Shown here piece after piece: positions 35,296-48,359 of a stretch of DNA of 64,000 nt (within the stretch, counting starts at the first letter, position 1; each line of letters opens with the position of its first letter). The stretch is from Diadophis punctatus similis. Taxonomy: Eukaryota > Chordata > Lepidosauria > Squamata > Dipsadidae. The notes beneath the pieces were generated by a model. The model was given only the letters and a program-made list of their open reading frames with translations, was not told the origin of the DNA and made no database searches. The stretch is from positions 52,821,359-52,885,358 of the forward strand of contig JALIGW010000001.1 in the NCBI GenBank assembly GCA_023053685.1, in the 5' to 3' direction. The position numbers and the translations under genes are program-made.

Positions 35296-36546
35296 TATGT
35301 AGGTATAAAGTAGTATTGAAAAGAAAGAAAAGATTCATTGTATTTCTGCCTCTGATTTCTTGACAATTTTTCCTTACCAATTTTTTGGGGGACTTTTTGG
35401 CACTGGAATTACATTCCAGGTCCAGGTAGGAAATTGCGTCTCTCTAGGCTTTTGATTTCCAGACTTTTTTCCCCCCCAGGACTACCTGGAGGCGAAGAAA
35501 CATACATTCTACACTATCTCTCACTGAACAAGGATAATGGCTGTTGAATTATTAGCTAAGCAACAAGCCACTTAAGATTGACCACATAACTTGCACTGCA
35601 GGCCTCTAATTACAAAACATTTCAAAAAATAAAACCTCTCATATTGCTTCAAATTAAGTAAATATGCACATATTTAATTGAAATCTGAGGACAGATGCTT
35701 ACATATCACAATATCATGTAAAAATGGATAGATGTGCACTTCCAGATGATACCAGTCACATATCTCCATCCCTGGCTGATGGTAGATGCAGATCTAATTT
35801 GTGGAGGCTGTCAGGATACTGATGGAGAATATTAGACTTTGGCTGAAAATGTGTGGCTGGGAATTCAAAGAGTGATGGACTCTAGTGATAGTCCAGATTT
35901 AGCACCAGTTCTAGCCATGGTTCCCTCATAGAGAGCTGGCTTTCAATCCAGGAGTCCTGGGAAACTGTCTGGGGCAAAATAATGATTGTCAATCCCAAAT
36001 TGATAGCACATCTGTTTCATGTTACATTGCAATGATTACTGTTTGTGGGTTTGACGATTTTTAAATCTATGTTATTGGTTGATGTAAACCACTCACAGCC
36101 TTCAGGAGTTGAATGTCATAACAATCAAACTAATAAATTAGTAAATCATATTTTGCTCAAAAGTGTTCAGTTAACTGAAGTATAATTTATCAATCAACAC
36201 CTTATACTAAATCTTAAACAATGATCAACAAATCACAATTACTGGATTCATGCACCATTCTAAGCCAAAACTAAGTAAACCATATTATTACTTAGTTGCA
36301 TGAATGTGGGTTTTATCAATTTATTTTTAAGTTGTGTATCTTAACAAGACATGACCCCAGTTGTTCATTAACACACCCAGTGATGACATGTTTTCTAAGA
36401 ACAAGAAAGCTGTCTTATCCTGAAACAGACTGTTACTCCAGTAGCATGTTAGTAACATGATTTGTTTAGATTTTGGCATAGCAAATAGTGTGAATACTGC
36501 CAACCATGATCCTGAGTAGCAAAGGACTTTAGTTTTTAGCTCTATT
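35296..36546. other. No gene seen; intergenic
   Basis: A tail-like segment (GTAAACCACTCACAGCC, then AATAAATTAG) at about 36085-36140 may end an old LINE or SINE. Otherwise nothing recognised. Confidence 0.4.
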
Positions 36547-36554
36547 GTATAGAT

Positions 36555-37093
36555 CCGTGGTGGCGAACCTATGGCACGCGTGCCAGAGGTGGCACGCAGA
36601 GCCATAGAAGCCGGCACGCGAGGGTTGCCCACCGGCAAACCGGAAGTGCGAAAAAACGCACTTCTGGTTTGCCGGTGTGCTGTTTTTTGCACTCCGGAGG
36701 GTTCAGGGAAGCTCCCTGAAGCTCCGGAATGCAAAAAACTACAAAACGGACAAACCGGAAGTGCACTTTTCCGCACTTCCGTTTTGTCCGTTTTGTAGTT
36801 TTTTGCATTCCGGAGCTTCAGGGAGCTTCCCTGAACCCTCCGGAGTGCAAAAAACAGCATACCGGCAAACCAGAAGTGTGTTTTTTCGCACTTCCGGTTT
36901 GCCGGTTTCGTCGTCCCAGGCTCCGGTAAGCCTTTGCGTGGGGGTGGGGGTGTGTGCGCATGCGCAGGGGGCATCATGGGGGGGTGTTGTGCATATGCGT
37001 GGGGGGGAGGGAATGGGTGTGGGCACGCGAGCGCGTGCGAGCGCGCCCCCCCCCCTTTTTGGCACGCGAGCCTAAAAAGGTTCGCCACCACTG
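36555..37093. mobile_element. Large fold-back hAT MITE, copy B
   Basis: Nearly identical to copy A (10391-10927) in ends, length (539 versus 537 bp) and internal palindrome. It is flanked by a different perfect 8-bp duplication, GTATAGAT (36547-36554, 37094-37101). A palindrome with arms of about 130 bases covers about 36635-36905. A minus-strand frame of 254 codons reading through it is a by-product of the palindrome, not a gene. Confidence 0.92.
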
Positions 37094-37101
37094 GTATAGA
37101 T

Positions 37102-37736
37102 CAAGGATTTTGCAGTAGCTCTTCTATTCGAGTTACAATTCTAACCAATCTCTACGTATCATAAACTTGTTGGCTACTCACAGATGAATGTATAAGAATT
37201 GTTCAGTTTCTGAACCTGGAGTTTATTGCTAAGATCCTGTATTCATGACTGGTTTCCTATTGGATTTGTGATGCTTGCTATGATATACAGTATATTCTCT
37301 TGGCATGCCTTAATCACTCAATTTTATGGTCTTTGCAAGAACTAAGAAAAAGAAAAGGCAATAGTGAGTTCAGGCTCCCAGATTGGAAGATCTGGATTCA
37401 CTTTAAATGGAATAAAGTTCATTTGTCATAACAGACATAATCTTAAAAGAGTCATTCCGTCTTGGATGGGATAAAAGGGAGAATATATCTACTAGGGTAA
37501 GTATTTTATATCACTAAGTGATTAAAAATAGAACATATGTCTTTATGTGTAACTCTGGAGTCATTGAAAAAAGTATAGCTGCTAAAAGTAAATTTTAGTG
37601 TTAATTGATATAATCCCACAGAGATGTTTTGATTATCAAGACCAGCCATATTTCTAAGAAGAGACTTTCACACACTTTGGTATATACCTTTCAATGTAGC
37701 TAACTTTTATATATTTAGTAATTCTACCGCTCTCTA

Positions 37737-37767
<31 letters not shown>

Positions 37768-38903
37768 TTGTTTGTTTGTTTGTTTGTCTGTGTGTAATCT
37801 CCTAGCAATAAATGATACGATATAAATGTGTTTGTGTTTTACGTGTAACTGCCTATCTATTATGTGTACATATCTGTACATACAAATTCACAGAATTATA
37901 AATTGAGATATACAATACAAAATAATCTGTAGGAGTTTTGAAGCAGGTGTGATTCATCTATCGTTTTATTTACTTAATGTTGCTGCAGTATAATGTAACT
38001 TTAATGAAACATTATTTGTGTATCATAGCATTAAAAACTAGAATGAAAAATTATGCCATTTTAGCTTTTAGGGAAAAATATCCATAACAGAACTGATTTT
38101 TGTACAAGTTTCATTCTGATCACCAATTCCAGGTTGAACAATTTAGGGGCAAATAACTAAGTCTTAGATCAATACTTTGTTGGAGTCCACAATGGTTTTC
38201 TAAGTAGTTGCAACTTTGGCAATGTTATTCTTTAAAATCAGTTTCAGCTGGAAGTATACTGGTGGCAAGTCATGACATCACCAACAGCTTAGGAAATAAG
38301 ATGTGACCTCCACTAGCACTGTCTAAAGTCAGCAATGTAGCAAGATTAGTTGCTATAAAATATCATTGGAAAATATTACTGAATATGTATTATCCCTGCC
38401 AAAAAGAATTCTTCTCTTCAGATATCCATCCATCTATTCCCTTAATTGACAGGCATTATGGTGGCCTTTATCACCTTAATTCTGAATTTGGAAAAAGTGA
38501 TGCTAGCAAAAATAATGTAGGGTTTCAGAATCTATTGAAGCTGCCTGCATGAAGAGATTAACAATAAATGATATAGAAGGCCTTCCCTATCTGTCGGATT
38601 CTGATATTGGCCCAGGGATATTAGCAGGGATGTGTGAGGTACAGAATTGTGAACTGTAACAGGTAAGGCAAGAACAGAGACCTTCCCAAAAGTAATGTGA
38701 AGACAGATGGATGTCTTCCATATTTGATGGATGTCTGGAAACCTTCTGGAGTTTGGGGGGTGTTTAATTGGTGTTTCATAATAGAAGAAATCTCAAGACA
38801 AGAAAACTTACTGAATGGACAAATCCTCCAATTTTATTCATTAATTTATATCTGGTTTTCAGACCAAGAATGAGGCTGCAAATGCCATTAATTAGGATAT
38901 TAT
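37102..38903. other. No gene seen; intergenic, one small microsatellite
   Basis: (TG)n followed by (TTTG)n at about 37739-37795. The rest is unique A/T-rich sequence. Confidence 0.5.
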
Positions 38904-39310
<407 letters not shown>

Positions 39311-39474
39311 TAACATTTTTACTGAAAATGAAAATGAAGGGAGACTAGTATAGATCTATTTCAAGCTATTTAGCTCTCATCAGCTAGCCATACCCTTACT
39401 GGGATTTGAACCTGGGCAGCCTGCCTATAAGGAAGTGCCTTTAACCTCTAAGCCACAGGCTCTCCTCCTGTATC
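39311..39474 (-). mobile_element. Small retroelement with tRNA-like head and hammerhead motif
   Basis: On the minus strand the element reads GAGAGCCTGTGGCTTAGAGG, which contains an A-box-like TGGCTTAGAGG. Then follow GGTTCAAATCC (B-box-like), TAAGGGTATGGCTAG, the hammerhead motif and a short 3' tail running into the (GATA)n array. The box spacing fits an RNA polymerase III internal promoter. The same 3' end at 47990-48090 joins a longer sequence resembling a Penelope-like element. The head could be a SINE carrying a Penelope-derived 3' end. Confidence 0.5.
39343..39389 (-). ncRNA. Hammerhead ribozyme-like motif, complete core
   Basis: All conserved parts are present in order on the minus strand. 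Stem I 5' strand is GGCTAG, box CTGATGA, stem II GAGCT with loop AAAT and AGCTT, then GAAA. A minimal stem III is UAG-AU-CUA closed by the A15.1-U16.1 pair, the predicted cleavage is after UA, and stem I 3' strand is CTAGTC. Stem I pairs over 6 bp with one G-U. Stem II pairs over 5 bp with one G-U. The stem III region ATAGATCTAT is a perfect palindrome, as expected for hammerheads with short stem III that work as dimers. Activity is untested. Confidence 0.6.
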
Positions 39475-39721
<247 letters not shown>

Positions 39722-39740
39722 ACGTATAATATTATATAGC

Positions 39741-39965
39741 GCCGAGGTGGCGCAGTGGTTAAAATGCAGCACTGCAGTTCAGCAGTTCAGCTGTTCAAAT
39801 CTCACCAGCTCAAGGTTGACTCAGCCTTCCATCATTTCCGAGGTGGGTAAAATGAGGACCCAGATTGTTGGGGGCAATAGGCTGAACTCTGTAAACCGCT
39901 TAGAGAGGGCTGAAAAGCACTATGAAGCCATATATAAGTCTAAGTGCTATTGCTATTGCTATTAA
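39741..39965 (+). mobile_element. tRNA-derived SINE, copy 2
   Basis: Starts GCCGAGGTGGCGCAGTGG with a canonical A box, then GTTCAAATCTC as the B box. The body matches the SINE at 20888-21117, and the tail is (ATTGCT)n. Confidence 0.88.
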
Positions 39966-39969
39966 TGTG

Positions 39970-41225
39970 ACTGGCTCCATGCAGAAAAGGAGGTCAATTT
40001 TTAGTTAGCAAAACAGGCTTTTTTGCCATTGCAACACACTCAAATAATTTCATTATTTCAAGTCTAGAGTTTGTAACCTTACACTGTACAGTTGTAAGTA
40101 ACCTTATGGTTGTTATAGGACTCATTCCCTCCTCCCACTTACTGTTCTCTTTCCCATACCAATCTATTCATTACTCAAACATTTTAGAAGGACTGTTCTT
40201 TATGTACAGTAATTGCATCTTAAATGCCACAAATAGAGCATAGTCTTCTCTTAAGTCATTCTCTTCTGTTTTTGCATGGATGTATTCTCTCCTGAGTGAT
40301 AATCATCTTTTCTTTTTCTTTCCCTTTTTCTTCTGAAATGCAGGTCTAAGATGGAAGGAATTTTTATCTGGAAGAGTAATATAAATTAGCTTTGACTGCC
40401 AGTTTCCACTGATTATTACTTTCCAGGCGGAATTCCTACAAATTCTTGAGGCATGACCTCGGATGAAAAAATAATCCCCCTTTTAAACTTGTTGAGAAAT
40501 TCCAGATAACTTCACAAGAGATTTAATTTTAGAGCATTAACACAATCTTGGTTTTGAAAGATAAAATTTCGGGGCTGTTATTTGGTAGGAGCCATTACTA
40601 AATAGTGAAGTCATTTGGAGCTTATTTTACTGCGTTATCTTTTCCTGTAGCTCAGCTCCCTTCCTCTTCCCCCACCCCCACCCCTTAATTTTATTATACA
40701 TTACATAATGCACTCCGGATTCACCCTCATAAAGCAGAATAAGTATTTCAGCAGATAACCTGCCTTCAGACAGCTTGAGTCTGTAATCTCTACTAGAGTT
40801 GAGTTATTCCATAAACCAAAAAGGCAATCCATGATGCAATGGGCATCCTCTACAGATTGTTTGAAGCTGATTACCCTGTAAATCTTAAGTCTTGACAGAT
40901 TTACGGAAAAGATGAATATGACCAGAAATAGAAGAGCTCTACATTGCACTATATATAAGTATCCAAATAACTGCTAATGGTGAAAATATATTTGATTTAA
41001 TCCTAAGCAGATATATATTTTAAACAAGACAACTGAGAATTTAATTGGTTTACCTTAGTTTCAGTTATTTTGGCACTCGTGCATTGTTCTTCTAGAAACT
41101 AAAAGACATAGATACTGATATTTGCCTTAAACAATAAACACAAAATTTGTTCCTTTAAACCAAAAGGAAATTCTGAATATGTGTCAAGAGTGAGAATTTG
41201 GCCATTTAGGTGCATACTGGAGGTG
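39970..41225. other. No gene seen; intergenic
   Basis: Unique sequence, no repeat recognised. Confidence 0.45.
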
Positions 41226-41810
41226 GCATAGTGGTGGGCAGTGGGTGGGCATGGCAAGGCAGGGTGGAGCCCAGTGCTCTCCCTTTTGGGGGTGGCAGGA
41301 CACTGTACCACAGGGGTGGCCAAACTATGGTTCTTTGAGGACATGTGGACTTCAACTCCCAGAATTCCTGAGCCAGCCATACATGCATGGCTAGCTCAGG
41401 AATTCTGGGAGTTGAAGTCCACAGGTCCTCAAAGAACCATAGTTTGGCCACCCCTGCTGTACCACCTCAAGAAGGCATGCCTGGTGGAGAGGATTGGCCA
41501 GTTGCCCCACAGAGCAACCGCCGCATCCTCCAGCTCCTGGTGCACAATCTTTTGAAAAAGCCCAGTGCACGAGGTCACTGCCTGCGCCACCTAGTGCCCT
41601 CTCTGCATGCTGAGTCTGATGGGAAGGAAAGGTCCACCACTCATTATGTGGAGTGGTTGAGTGGATGTGCAACTAATTGTCCCACATATCAAATCGGCCA
41701 GGGTGAGGCAGCAGGGGAAGAGTCGTGGACAGGGATGCTCGCAGGAGGTGGGCTGGTGCAGTGGGGGCATTGTGAAGTGGGCGGAGTCTGAGGAAGAGAC
41801 CAAGGGTTCC
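41226..41810. other. G/C-rich segment of unknown origin, holding a MITE
   Basis: Base composition is much richer in G and C than its surroundings. A + frame at 41387-41791 runs partly through the MITE and so is not a natural gene. I recognise no domain on either strand. The right end (GTGGGCGGAGTCTGAGG) resembles the interior of hAT MITEs, so it may be an older DNA transposon. Confidence 0.35.
41311..41457. mobile_element. Near-perfect palindromic hAT MITE
   Basis: Arms of about 70 bases start CAGGGGTGGCCAAACTATGG and are mirrored almost base for base, around an ACATGCATGG centre. Perfect 8-bp duplications CTGTACCA flank it (41303-41310, 41458-41465). The core ACTTCAACTCCCAGAATTCC is shared with the other palindromic copies. 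Confidence 0.93.
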
Positions 41811-42299
41811 CAGTTTTCTTATTTGGCTGCAAAGTAGCCCTGTATTACTTAAAAGAAGCACAGGATTTTCTTCAAACCTTTTGTAATACTTCAGGGGATG
41901 ATAATTTCAGTACATGTGTGTGGGTGATGGCCAATGTAGGAGATGCTGCAAAGAAGAAATGAGCTTTGTGGAAAATCTCACACTACATTGAACACAAATA
42001 TGCTTTTGCTATGAAACAAGAATAGCAAGAGCTAGCAGCTTCATTTTTTTTAATGAGTCAGATTATTTGGGGAAGGGAAAAAGGATGACTGCTTCTGTTC
42101 ATCACCCCCCCCCCACCCATGGATCCTTTGGGAGGGGGAAGCAGGATTTAAATGCACTTGTAATAAGATCCATGACAAAATTCTTTTTATTGCTTGACTG
42201 TTGGATGGAATGAAAAAATATTATGCTATGGTTGAAGATATTTTTGAAAATAAAAGACAATAGTTGCAATGTCTAATTTCTTCAGAAGCAATATTTACA

Positions 42300-42515
42300 T
42301 TTGCTTGGTGTAACAGTCAGAGTTACACCAAGACTAGAAACTACAAGAGTTCTAGTTCTGCCTTAGACATGAAGCCAGCTGGGAGACTTTGGCCAATCAC
42401 TCTCAGCCCCAAAAAGAAGGCAATGGCAAACCACTTCTGCAAAATGTTGCCAGCAAAACTTCATGAACTTATCTAGCTAGGCCAGTAATCAAGATTGACT
42501 TAAGGGAATCAGAAA
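42300..42515 (+). mobile_element. Sauria-like SINE, copy 1
   Basis: Contains AAGCCAGCTGGGAGACTTTG, CACTCTCAGCCCC, GCAAACCACTTCTG and a diverged tail near 42480-42505. The AGCCAGCTGGGTGACCTTGG-type body is the hallmark of Sauria SINEs. The tRNA-like head is diverged. Confidence 0.65.
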
Positions 42516-42519
42516 AAAG

Positions 42520-43850
42520 GAAAAATATTTTAAGTAGGCATCATTCTATACTTTGACTAATCCTCCTTGGTCTACTATGTGCATTCTTTTTGGAGCAAGA
42601 AAGAGGAGAATATATTTGGCATGACTGATTAATTATTCTGTACAAACATGTTGCTAAAGTCAAGTACTTGGCTATGAGGAGAAACATAATTCATTATTAG
42701 AGGCCTTGCTTCTTTCACACAGAAAATCCGAGATTCAGTTTCCGATCAGGAGGGATGCATATAAGAGAGCCTGAGGAAGGAGAGCCAGTAGCATCTATAT
42801 AAGCAAAGAATCTGATCTGGTAAAAAAAAAAAACCCCAACTGTTTGCATAGGAGAAGGAAAGGCAGAAGATGGGTGAGGGGCAGAGTTAAAAGAGGGATC
42901 AGCCTAGAATTCCTACCTAGCCACAAGTTGACTAAGTTCAACCAACCCCTCCCCCCTGAATTCTGTTGACCCTTATGTAATTCTAAGCATTCCAACTATT
43001 GAGAAGATTCCTATGCATAGGCTTTCAAGCAATAAATCAGTTTAATTGGATCTTCACATGTGAACCTAGTCTTTTGTGCCTGGCAGTTTCTGAGAAAACA
43101 GATGTGACCATGGCAGAATAAATTTACAGTTCATTACCTAAATTTCCAACTTCAATACTTACAAATATAATATAAATAAAAGTCATACATTGAGCATAGT
43201 CCCTGCTGCACTTACCATTACTGTCAACATATATATTTTGTTCTTCTCTGTTATTCATATTCAAAATTTACCTTGCAGAACAGATAGGATAATATGACAG
43301 GTAGGAGGGTGAGGCTAGTAGAAGAAATCAAAGCACTACTAAAGGGTTCCATTTTTTTCTTTCAAATCATACCTAAGATTAGATAAATAATGGATAAGCT
43401 ATACGTTTCCTATGAAGAGATAGTGCTCCTTGAGATTGAGCAAGCATAGAAAACAGGAATATTGATTATTTTTCTACTCCAGGCCAACATAGAATGTCTT
43501 TGAAAAGTTCATTTTCTGAGGAGACAGGAGAAAAATGCTTCTCAGAATCTTGCATGACAAAAGGGAAGTTAATCAAACATGTCATTTTTAATAACAAATG
43601 AACCATATTTGTCAAAGGCCAGCCATGAGTGTAAGGGTTATTCTGCATCGAGTTTAAAAGTTACAATAATGAACTTTAAAAGTTCTCCCTAATTTTAGGT
43701 TTTCTGAATTAAATCTATTAAAAATCCATTAAAAATCCTGCTTTGTAATCATCTCAGAGAAACCCCCTACAATTTCTATTAACAGATGTGATTGTTGGAA
43801 AAAATCTTCTCTAGTCTATGTCAGATGTGTCAAAAGAACTCTGATTTATG
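42520..43850. other. No gene seen; intergenic
   Basis: Nothing recognised on either strand. Confidence 0.45.
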
Positions 43851-43862
43851 AACTATCTGGAT

Positions 43863-44284
43863 CGGGGTGGGCTTCAAAAAATTTAGCAAGGGGTTCTCTG
43901 CCCGGTTGCTAGGTGGGCATGGCTATGGTGGGCGTGGCCTAGTCGGCCTCCTGCACCATGTCGGGGGGGTTGCCCTCCCCGAGCTCCTGAGGCTTTCCTC
44001 AAGCCTCCGGGAGGGCGAAAACGTCCTCCCCTGGCTCTGGAGGCCCTCTGGAGACCGGAAACAGGCTCCCGAACTTCCAGTAGGCCCATTTTTCACCCTC
44101 CCAAGACTCCACACACACCCTGCACTTACCTGCATCCAAAACGGGCTGCGTGGGGACCCTTGGGAGGGGCAGTGTGGGGTGGGCAGGGGCAGCCAGGAGT
44201 GGGATTTGGGGGTTCTCCGAACTGCACAGAATCTTAGCTAGAGATTCTCCTGAACCCCTGCGAATCCCCAGCAGCCCACCCCTG
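43863..44284. mobile_element. hAT MITE (GGGGTGGGC ends)
   Basis: Ends CGGGGTGGGCTTC and inverse CAGGGGTGGGCTGC, flanked by perfect 8-bp duplications ATCTGGAT (43855-43862, 44285-44292). The interior is G/C-rich and non-coding despite open frames on both strands. Confidence 0.9.
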
Positions 44285-44292
44285 ATCTGGAT

Positions 44293-45700
44293 GTTTAGCA
44301 TTTTAACTATTCTGAAATTAAACAACTTTATTTTCATCTAGGCCTGTGATGTAGGAAGATATTCTAAGAGCAACTTCTCAGCCATTAAAAGCATAATGCT
44401 CATGTTCAAAGACCAGTGAAATATAATGAGCTGATGAAACAATTGGTCTTATTAAACAGAAGAGCTTAATTTCAGTTTTGTTTATCTGGAATAATGCATG
44501 CTGACTAACTTCACTTTCAGAAAGAATACAGGTTTAGTTGTTGGAGAGAGCTTTCTCTCAGAGCTGTTATTTTATAGATTTCTTCACTGGAACAGATCTA
44601 GGTCAACTGACCTCATTATCAACAATTGGTCTGGACTCTGGAGCAGGTTCCATTGAGCAAAGGCAACCTCTTGTTTATAATAAAACATGTGGACTAAATT
44701 AGAACGTAAATAAATGAGTGACTCTCCAGAAAACTAGATAACACTTGCTGAGCAATGGGGTCAGGGCAGATTTAATCTAAAAATCTTTCTGCTATGTGTA
44801 AATGATTATGTCATAGCATTTGTCTTTAATTACTAAACTCTTTCCAAAGGATTGACTCATAGCACGTTTCCTGGTTAACCACAAAAACTTGTAGTACAAG
44901 ATTTGTCGTATAGATTCCTTCATTCCCCCTACAGCACTGTTAAGACTTGGCTCCTGTAAATGAAAATCCTAGCTCCCTAGAAATGCAGACATATTAGTAT
45001 TAAGGATGGTGAAGGGAATGTGGGGCCATTCTAAAAGAAAGACTGTTTTCTCCCAACCAAGGGTTATAATGACTTTATATCTAACAAAAGCAATCATTTA
45101 CAAACTTACCGATATATGCCAGGATGCATCAATGTTCTTTTTAAAGCAACTAAAATAAAAATAATCAATACTTTGCAATATGAGTAGGAATGCATAGTCC
45201 ATATTGTTAGTGCAGTCATTTGCAAATAGTCTCCTGGGATGACTTCATATATTTTTAAAAATATATATTTAAAAAATTTAAATTTTTGGACGGACAGAAA
45301 TTGTAGTTAAGATGATTTAGAATTAGGTTCAGATCAGAAGTTGGATTATCACTGGGATAATGAAGGATACATTTATTAAACTACAATTTGGGGGGGGGGG
45401 GTGGACTGGCCTGAATATTAAAAGAGGGAGAAAAATATACAGGACAAAACAACAGCTGTTTTCCTTATATGAGGAGCCATGAGTTTAGGAAAATGGATTC
45501 TATGGAATCAGGATTCCTGAGAAGATTAAAGATTATGGAACTTTTTTTCTCTAGTTTTAAAATGTTGGAGGGTTTCAAAATATTGTTTCTTCCCTTTATT
45601 ATTATTGCTTCTCTGATTCAGTTGAGTTCCAGAAAAATAGAGTTGCTGTTTGTCAAAGTTGCTTCTAGGTTATTTCCGTCAGGAAGTCTACACGGGATTA
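44293..45700. other. No gene seen; intergenic
   Basis: Unique A/T-rich sequence with a G run at about 45391-45400. Confidence 0.45.
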
Positions 45701-45704
45701 TACT

Positions 45705-45830
45705 ACCCTGAAGGAATAGATGGCAATCTGAGGATGCTCCTGGATTCACAGCTTCACTTGAAGAATCAGGTGGCAAACACAACCAGGAGAGCTTGCATAG
45801 AAACTTTACTGTTTCTGGATTTCTGAACAG
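45705..45830 (+). pseudogene. Possible L2 ORF2 fragment
   Basis: One frame reads NLRMLLDSQLHLKNQVANTT, resembling the LGVLLDPQLKLEQHLSAVA segment after the RT of the L2 at 25377. It is short and diverged. Confidence 0.4.
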
Positions 45831-46750
45831 AAATGGATTTCTGATAATTCTTACAGCAGCCTGGAAAGACACCATGATGATAGTGATGGACACTACTAAA
45901 AGATATACAATCCTGTCACAGGACATCCATAAGAGCAATCAATGTCATTTCTGATCCATGCCCAACTACCAAGAATAATTGGAAATAAATAGAAACTACT
46001 TCTTCCCAGATCCTCTGTAGATGACCCCATGTTCTCAACAAATCTTCCCCCAGAAAGAATGCTGGACATTTGTATCCCCTTCCTTAAAAAAACAAATTCA
46101 ACATCTTTGGTTGCTCCCTCTTTGGTTGCTTCAAAGTAGCCAGTGCAGAGATTCAACCTGCAAATGACTGAGCAAATAATACAGATGATTTTATCCATTT
46201 CCTTTAAAGGTTCAAAAAAAATCACAGATCACATTGCAAGCTGTTGTTCCACGCATCTCAGTGGACTGTGTCACTAATGTGTCCAATTATGTATGAATAT
46301 GAGTCATTTTATTATCAAAATATATTGTAAATAAGTTGCAATAGCATCAAGGCAGAACTTCTCATCCATCATTCCCCAAAAGAGTCTAAATTACACTGAA
46401 CTAGGCAGCTGGATGACACTGTAGAAACATTACCTAGGCAGAAAAGTTATGTTGGTGTATTGCGTTTACCAGGGTAAGATGGATGGGTCATACCCAAGTT
46501 TGGTCATATCGCCTTTCATTTTCTGCCATCAAAGATCTACACAACTCATCCATGATTGCTGGCAATCCCATTTGTTCTGGCAATGGGTGTCTTTTCTTTT
46601 AAAAATCCTAATTTATACTTTTTGAAATTCAGAATTCACAGATGGTACATTTTTTTCAAAAGTAATTTGAATAGCTACTAGGCCTTGGCGTATGCACATT
46701 TTATTGGGCTTGTCATGAAAAATCCATAACTACATATATTAATTAATTAA
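45831..46750. other. No gene seen; intergenic
   Basis: The minus-strand frame at 45896-46225 has no recognisable motif. Confidence 0.4.
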
Positions 46751-46751
46751 A

Positions 46752-47125
46752 ACAGAGCTGGAAGGGACCTTGGAGGTCTTCTAGTCGAACCCCCTGCTCA
46801 AACAGGAGATCCTATACCATTTCAGACAGGTGGCTGTCCAGTCTCTTCTTAAAAACCTCCAGTGATGAGGCAACTACAATTCTGAAGGCAAGTTTTTACA
46901 CTGGTTAATTGTCCTCACTGTTAGGAAGTTTCTCCTTAATTTCAGGTTGCTTCTCTCCTTGATTAGTTTCCACCCATTGTTTCTTATCCTTGCCTCTGGT
47001 ATTTTGGAAAATAACTTGACCCCATCTTCTTTGTGGCAGTCCCTCAAATACTGGAATACTGCTATAATATTACCCCTAGTCTTTTTCTCTAGACTAGCCA
47101 AACCCAATTCCTGCAACTGTTTTTC
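46752..47125 (-). pseudogene. CR1 LINE 3' fragment
   Basis: The minus strand encodes LQELGLASLEKKTRGN, FQYLRDCHKEDGVKLF, NNGWKLIKERSNLKLRRNF and TVRTINQCKNLPSEL, then the CR1 3' UTR (antisense of AGACCTCCAAGGTCCC at 46766-46781). A few substitutions and the loss of the upstream RT mark it as dead. Confidence 0.85.
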
Positions 47126-47129
47126 ATAT

Positions 47130-47810
47130 GTTTCTTATTTCATATGTTTTATACATTTCTTGGCTATTTTTGTTTACATTTTTTATTTGAAAATATAATT
47201 CTGTCAGGAGATTTGGTGATCAATAGGTTATTTGCACAGCTTATTTCATTTTTCTAAACAAAAAAAGGTGTGGCTAATACAATCCAAATTACTCATTATA
47301 TCTTCCTCTTAGTTTATACAGTTTTGACTTTTTAAATGATGTCATTCCAATGGCCTTTTTGTTATCCAAAGTTTCATTACACTGAAAGGCACACGTCCTT
47401 TAGCACTGCACAAATAACATCTTCCCAGATGTATGCTTTAGCCTGGATTCATTCCCTTTCACAGATGTGAATAGCCATTAAATGGCTCAGAAATTGTTTC
47501 CTGGGACATGGATGAAATATGTCCTTTGGCAAGGAAGACACTACATTGTCTCACAATAGAGCATTCACACTCCAAGGAAGTGATCATTAAAAAAATTAAA
47601 TGTATCACAGTGTTCAAAGATTGGAATCACAGCATTAAAACTGTAGAGTAATGGCATGAAGTAACCCAAAGCAAATCAAGTGTAAAGACAAGTTTGGCTC
47701 CTAAGCCTCCATGGATCTGAAGTTAACAGCTGTGATTTTAGAGAGTGTTTGGAATGAATAGAAATGTGACATAGCATTAAAATAACTAAACCCAGGGAAT
47801 GAATGAATGA
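47130..47810. other. No gene seen; intergenic
   Basis: Unique sequence. A short (GAAT)n run at about 47797-47812 leads into the microsatellite. Confidence 0.45.
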
Positions 47811-47814
47811 ATGT

Positions 47815-48312
<498 letters not shown>

Positions 48313-48314
48313 CT

Positions 48315-48354
<40 letters not shown>
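48315..48354. repeat. (CA)n then (TA)n microsatellite
   Basis: Short compound tract on the other side of the hammerhead-bearing fragment. Confidence 0.9.
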
Positions 48355-48359
48355 GTCAG

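Noticed and set aside
36327..37091. 254-codon minus-strand open frame
   Set aside because: It runs through the fold-back hAT element and into its flank. The repeated internal peptide is read from both palindrome arms, so it is not a gene.
39741..39820. Possible tRNA gene (good A and B boxes)
   Set aside because: The sequence continues into a SINE body and tail with a second copy at 20888, and no cloverleaf with anticodon arm is apparent.
41387..41791. 134-codon + frame
   Set aside because: Its first 25 or so codons lie inside a recent MITE, and the rest has no recognisable domain.
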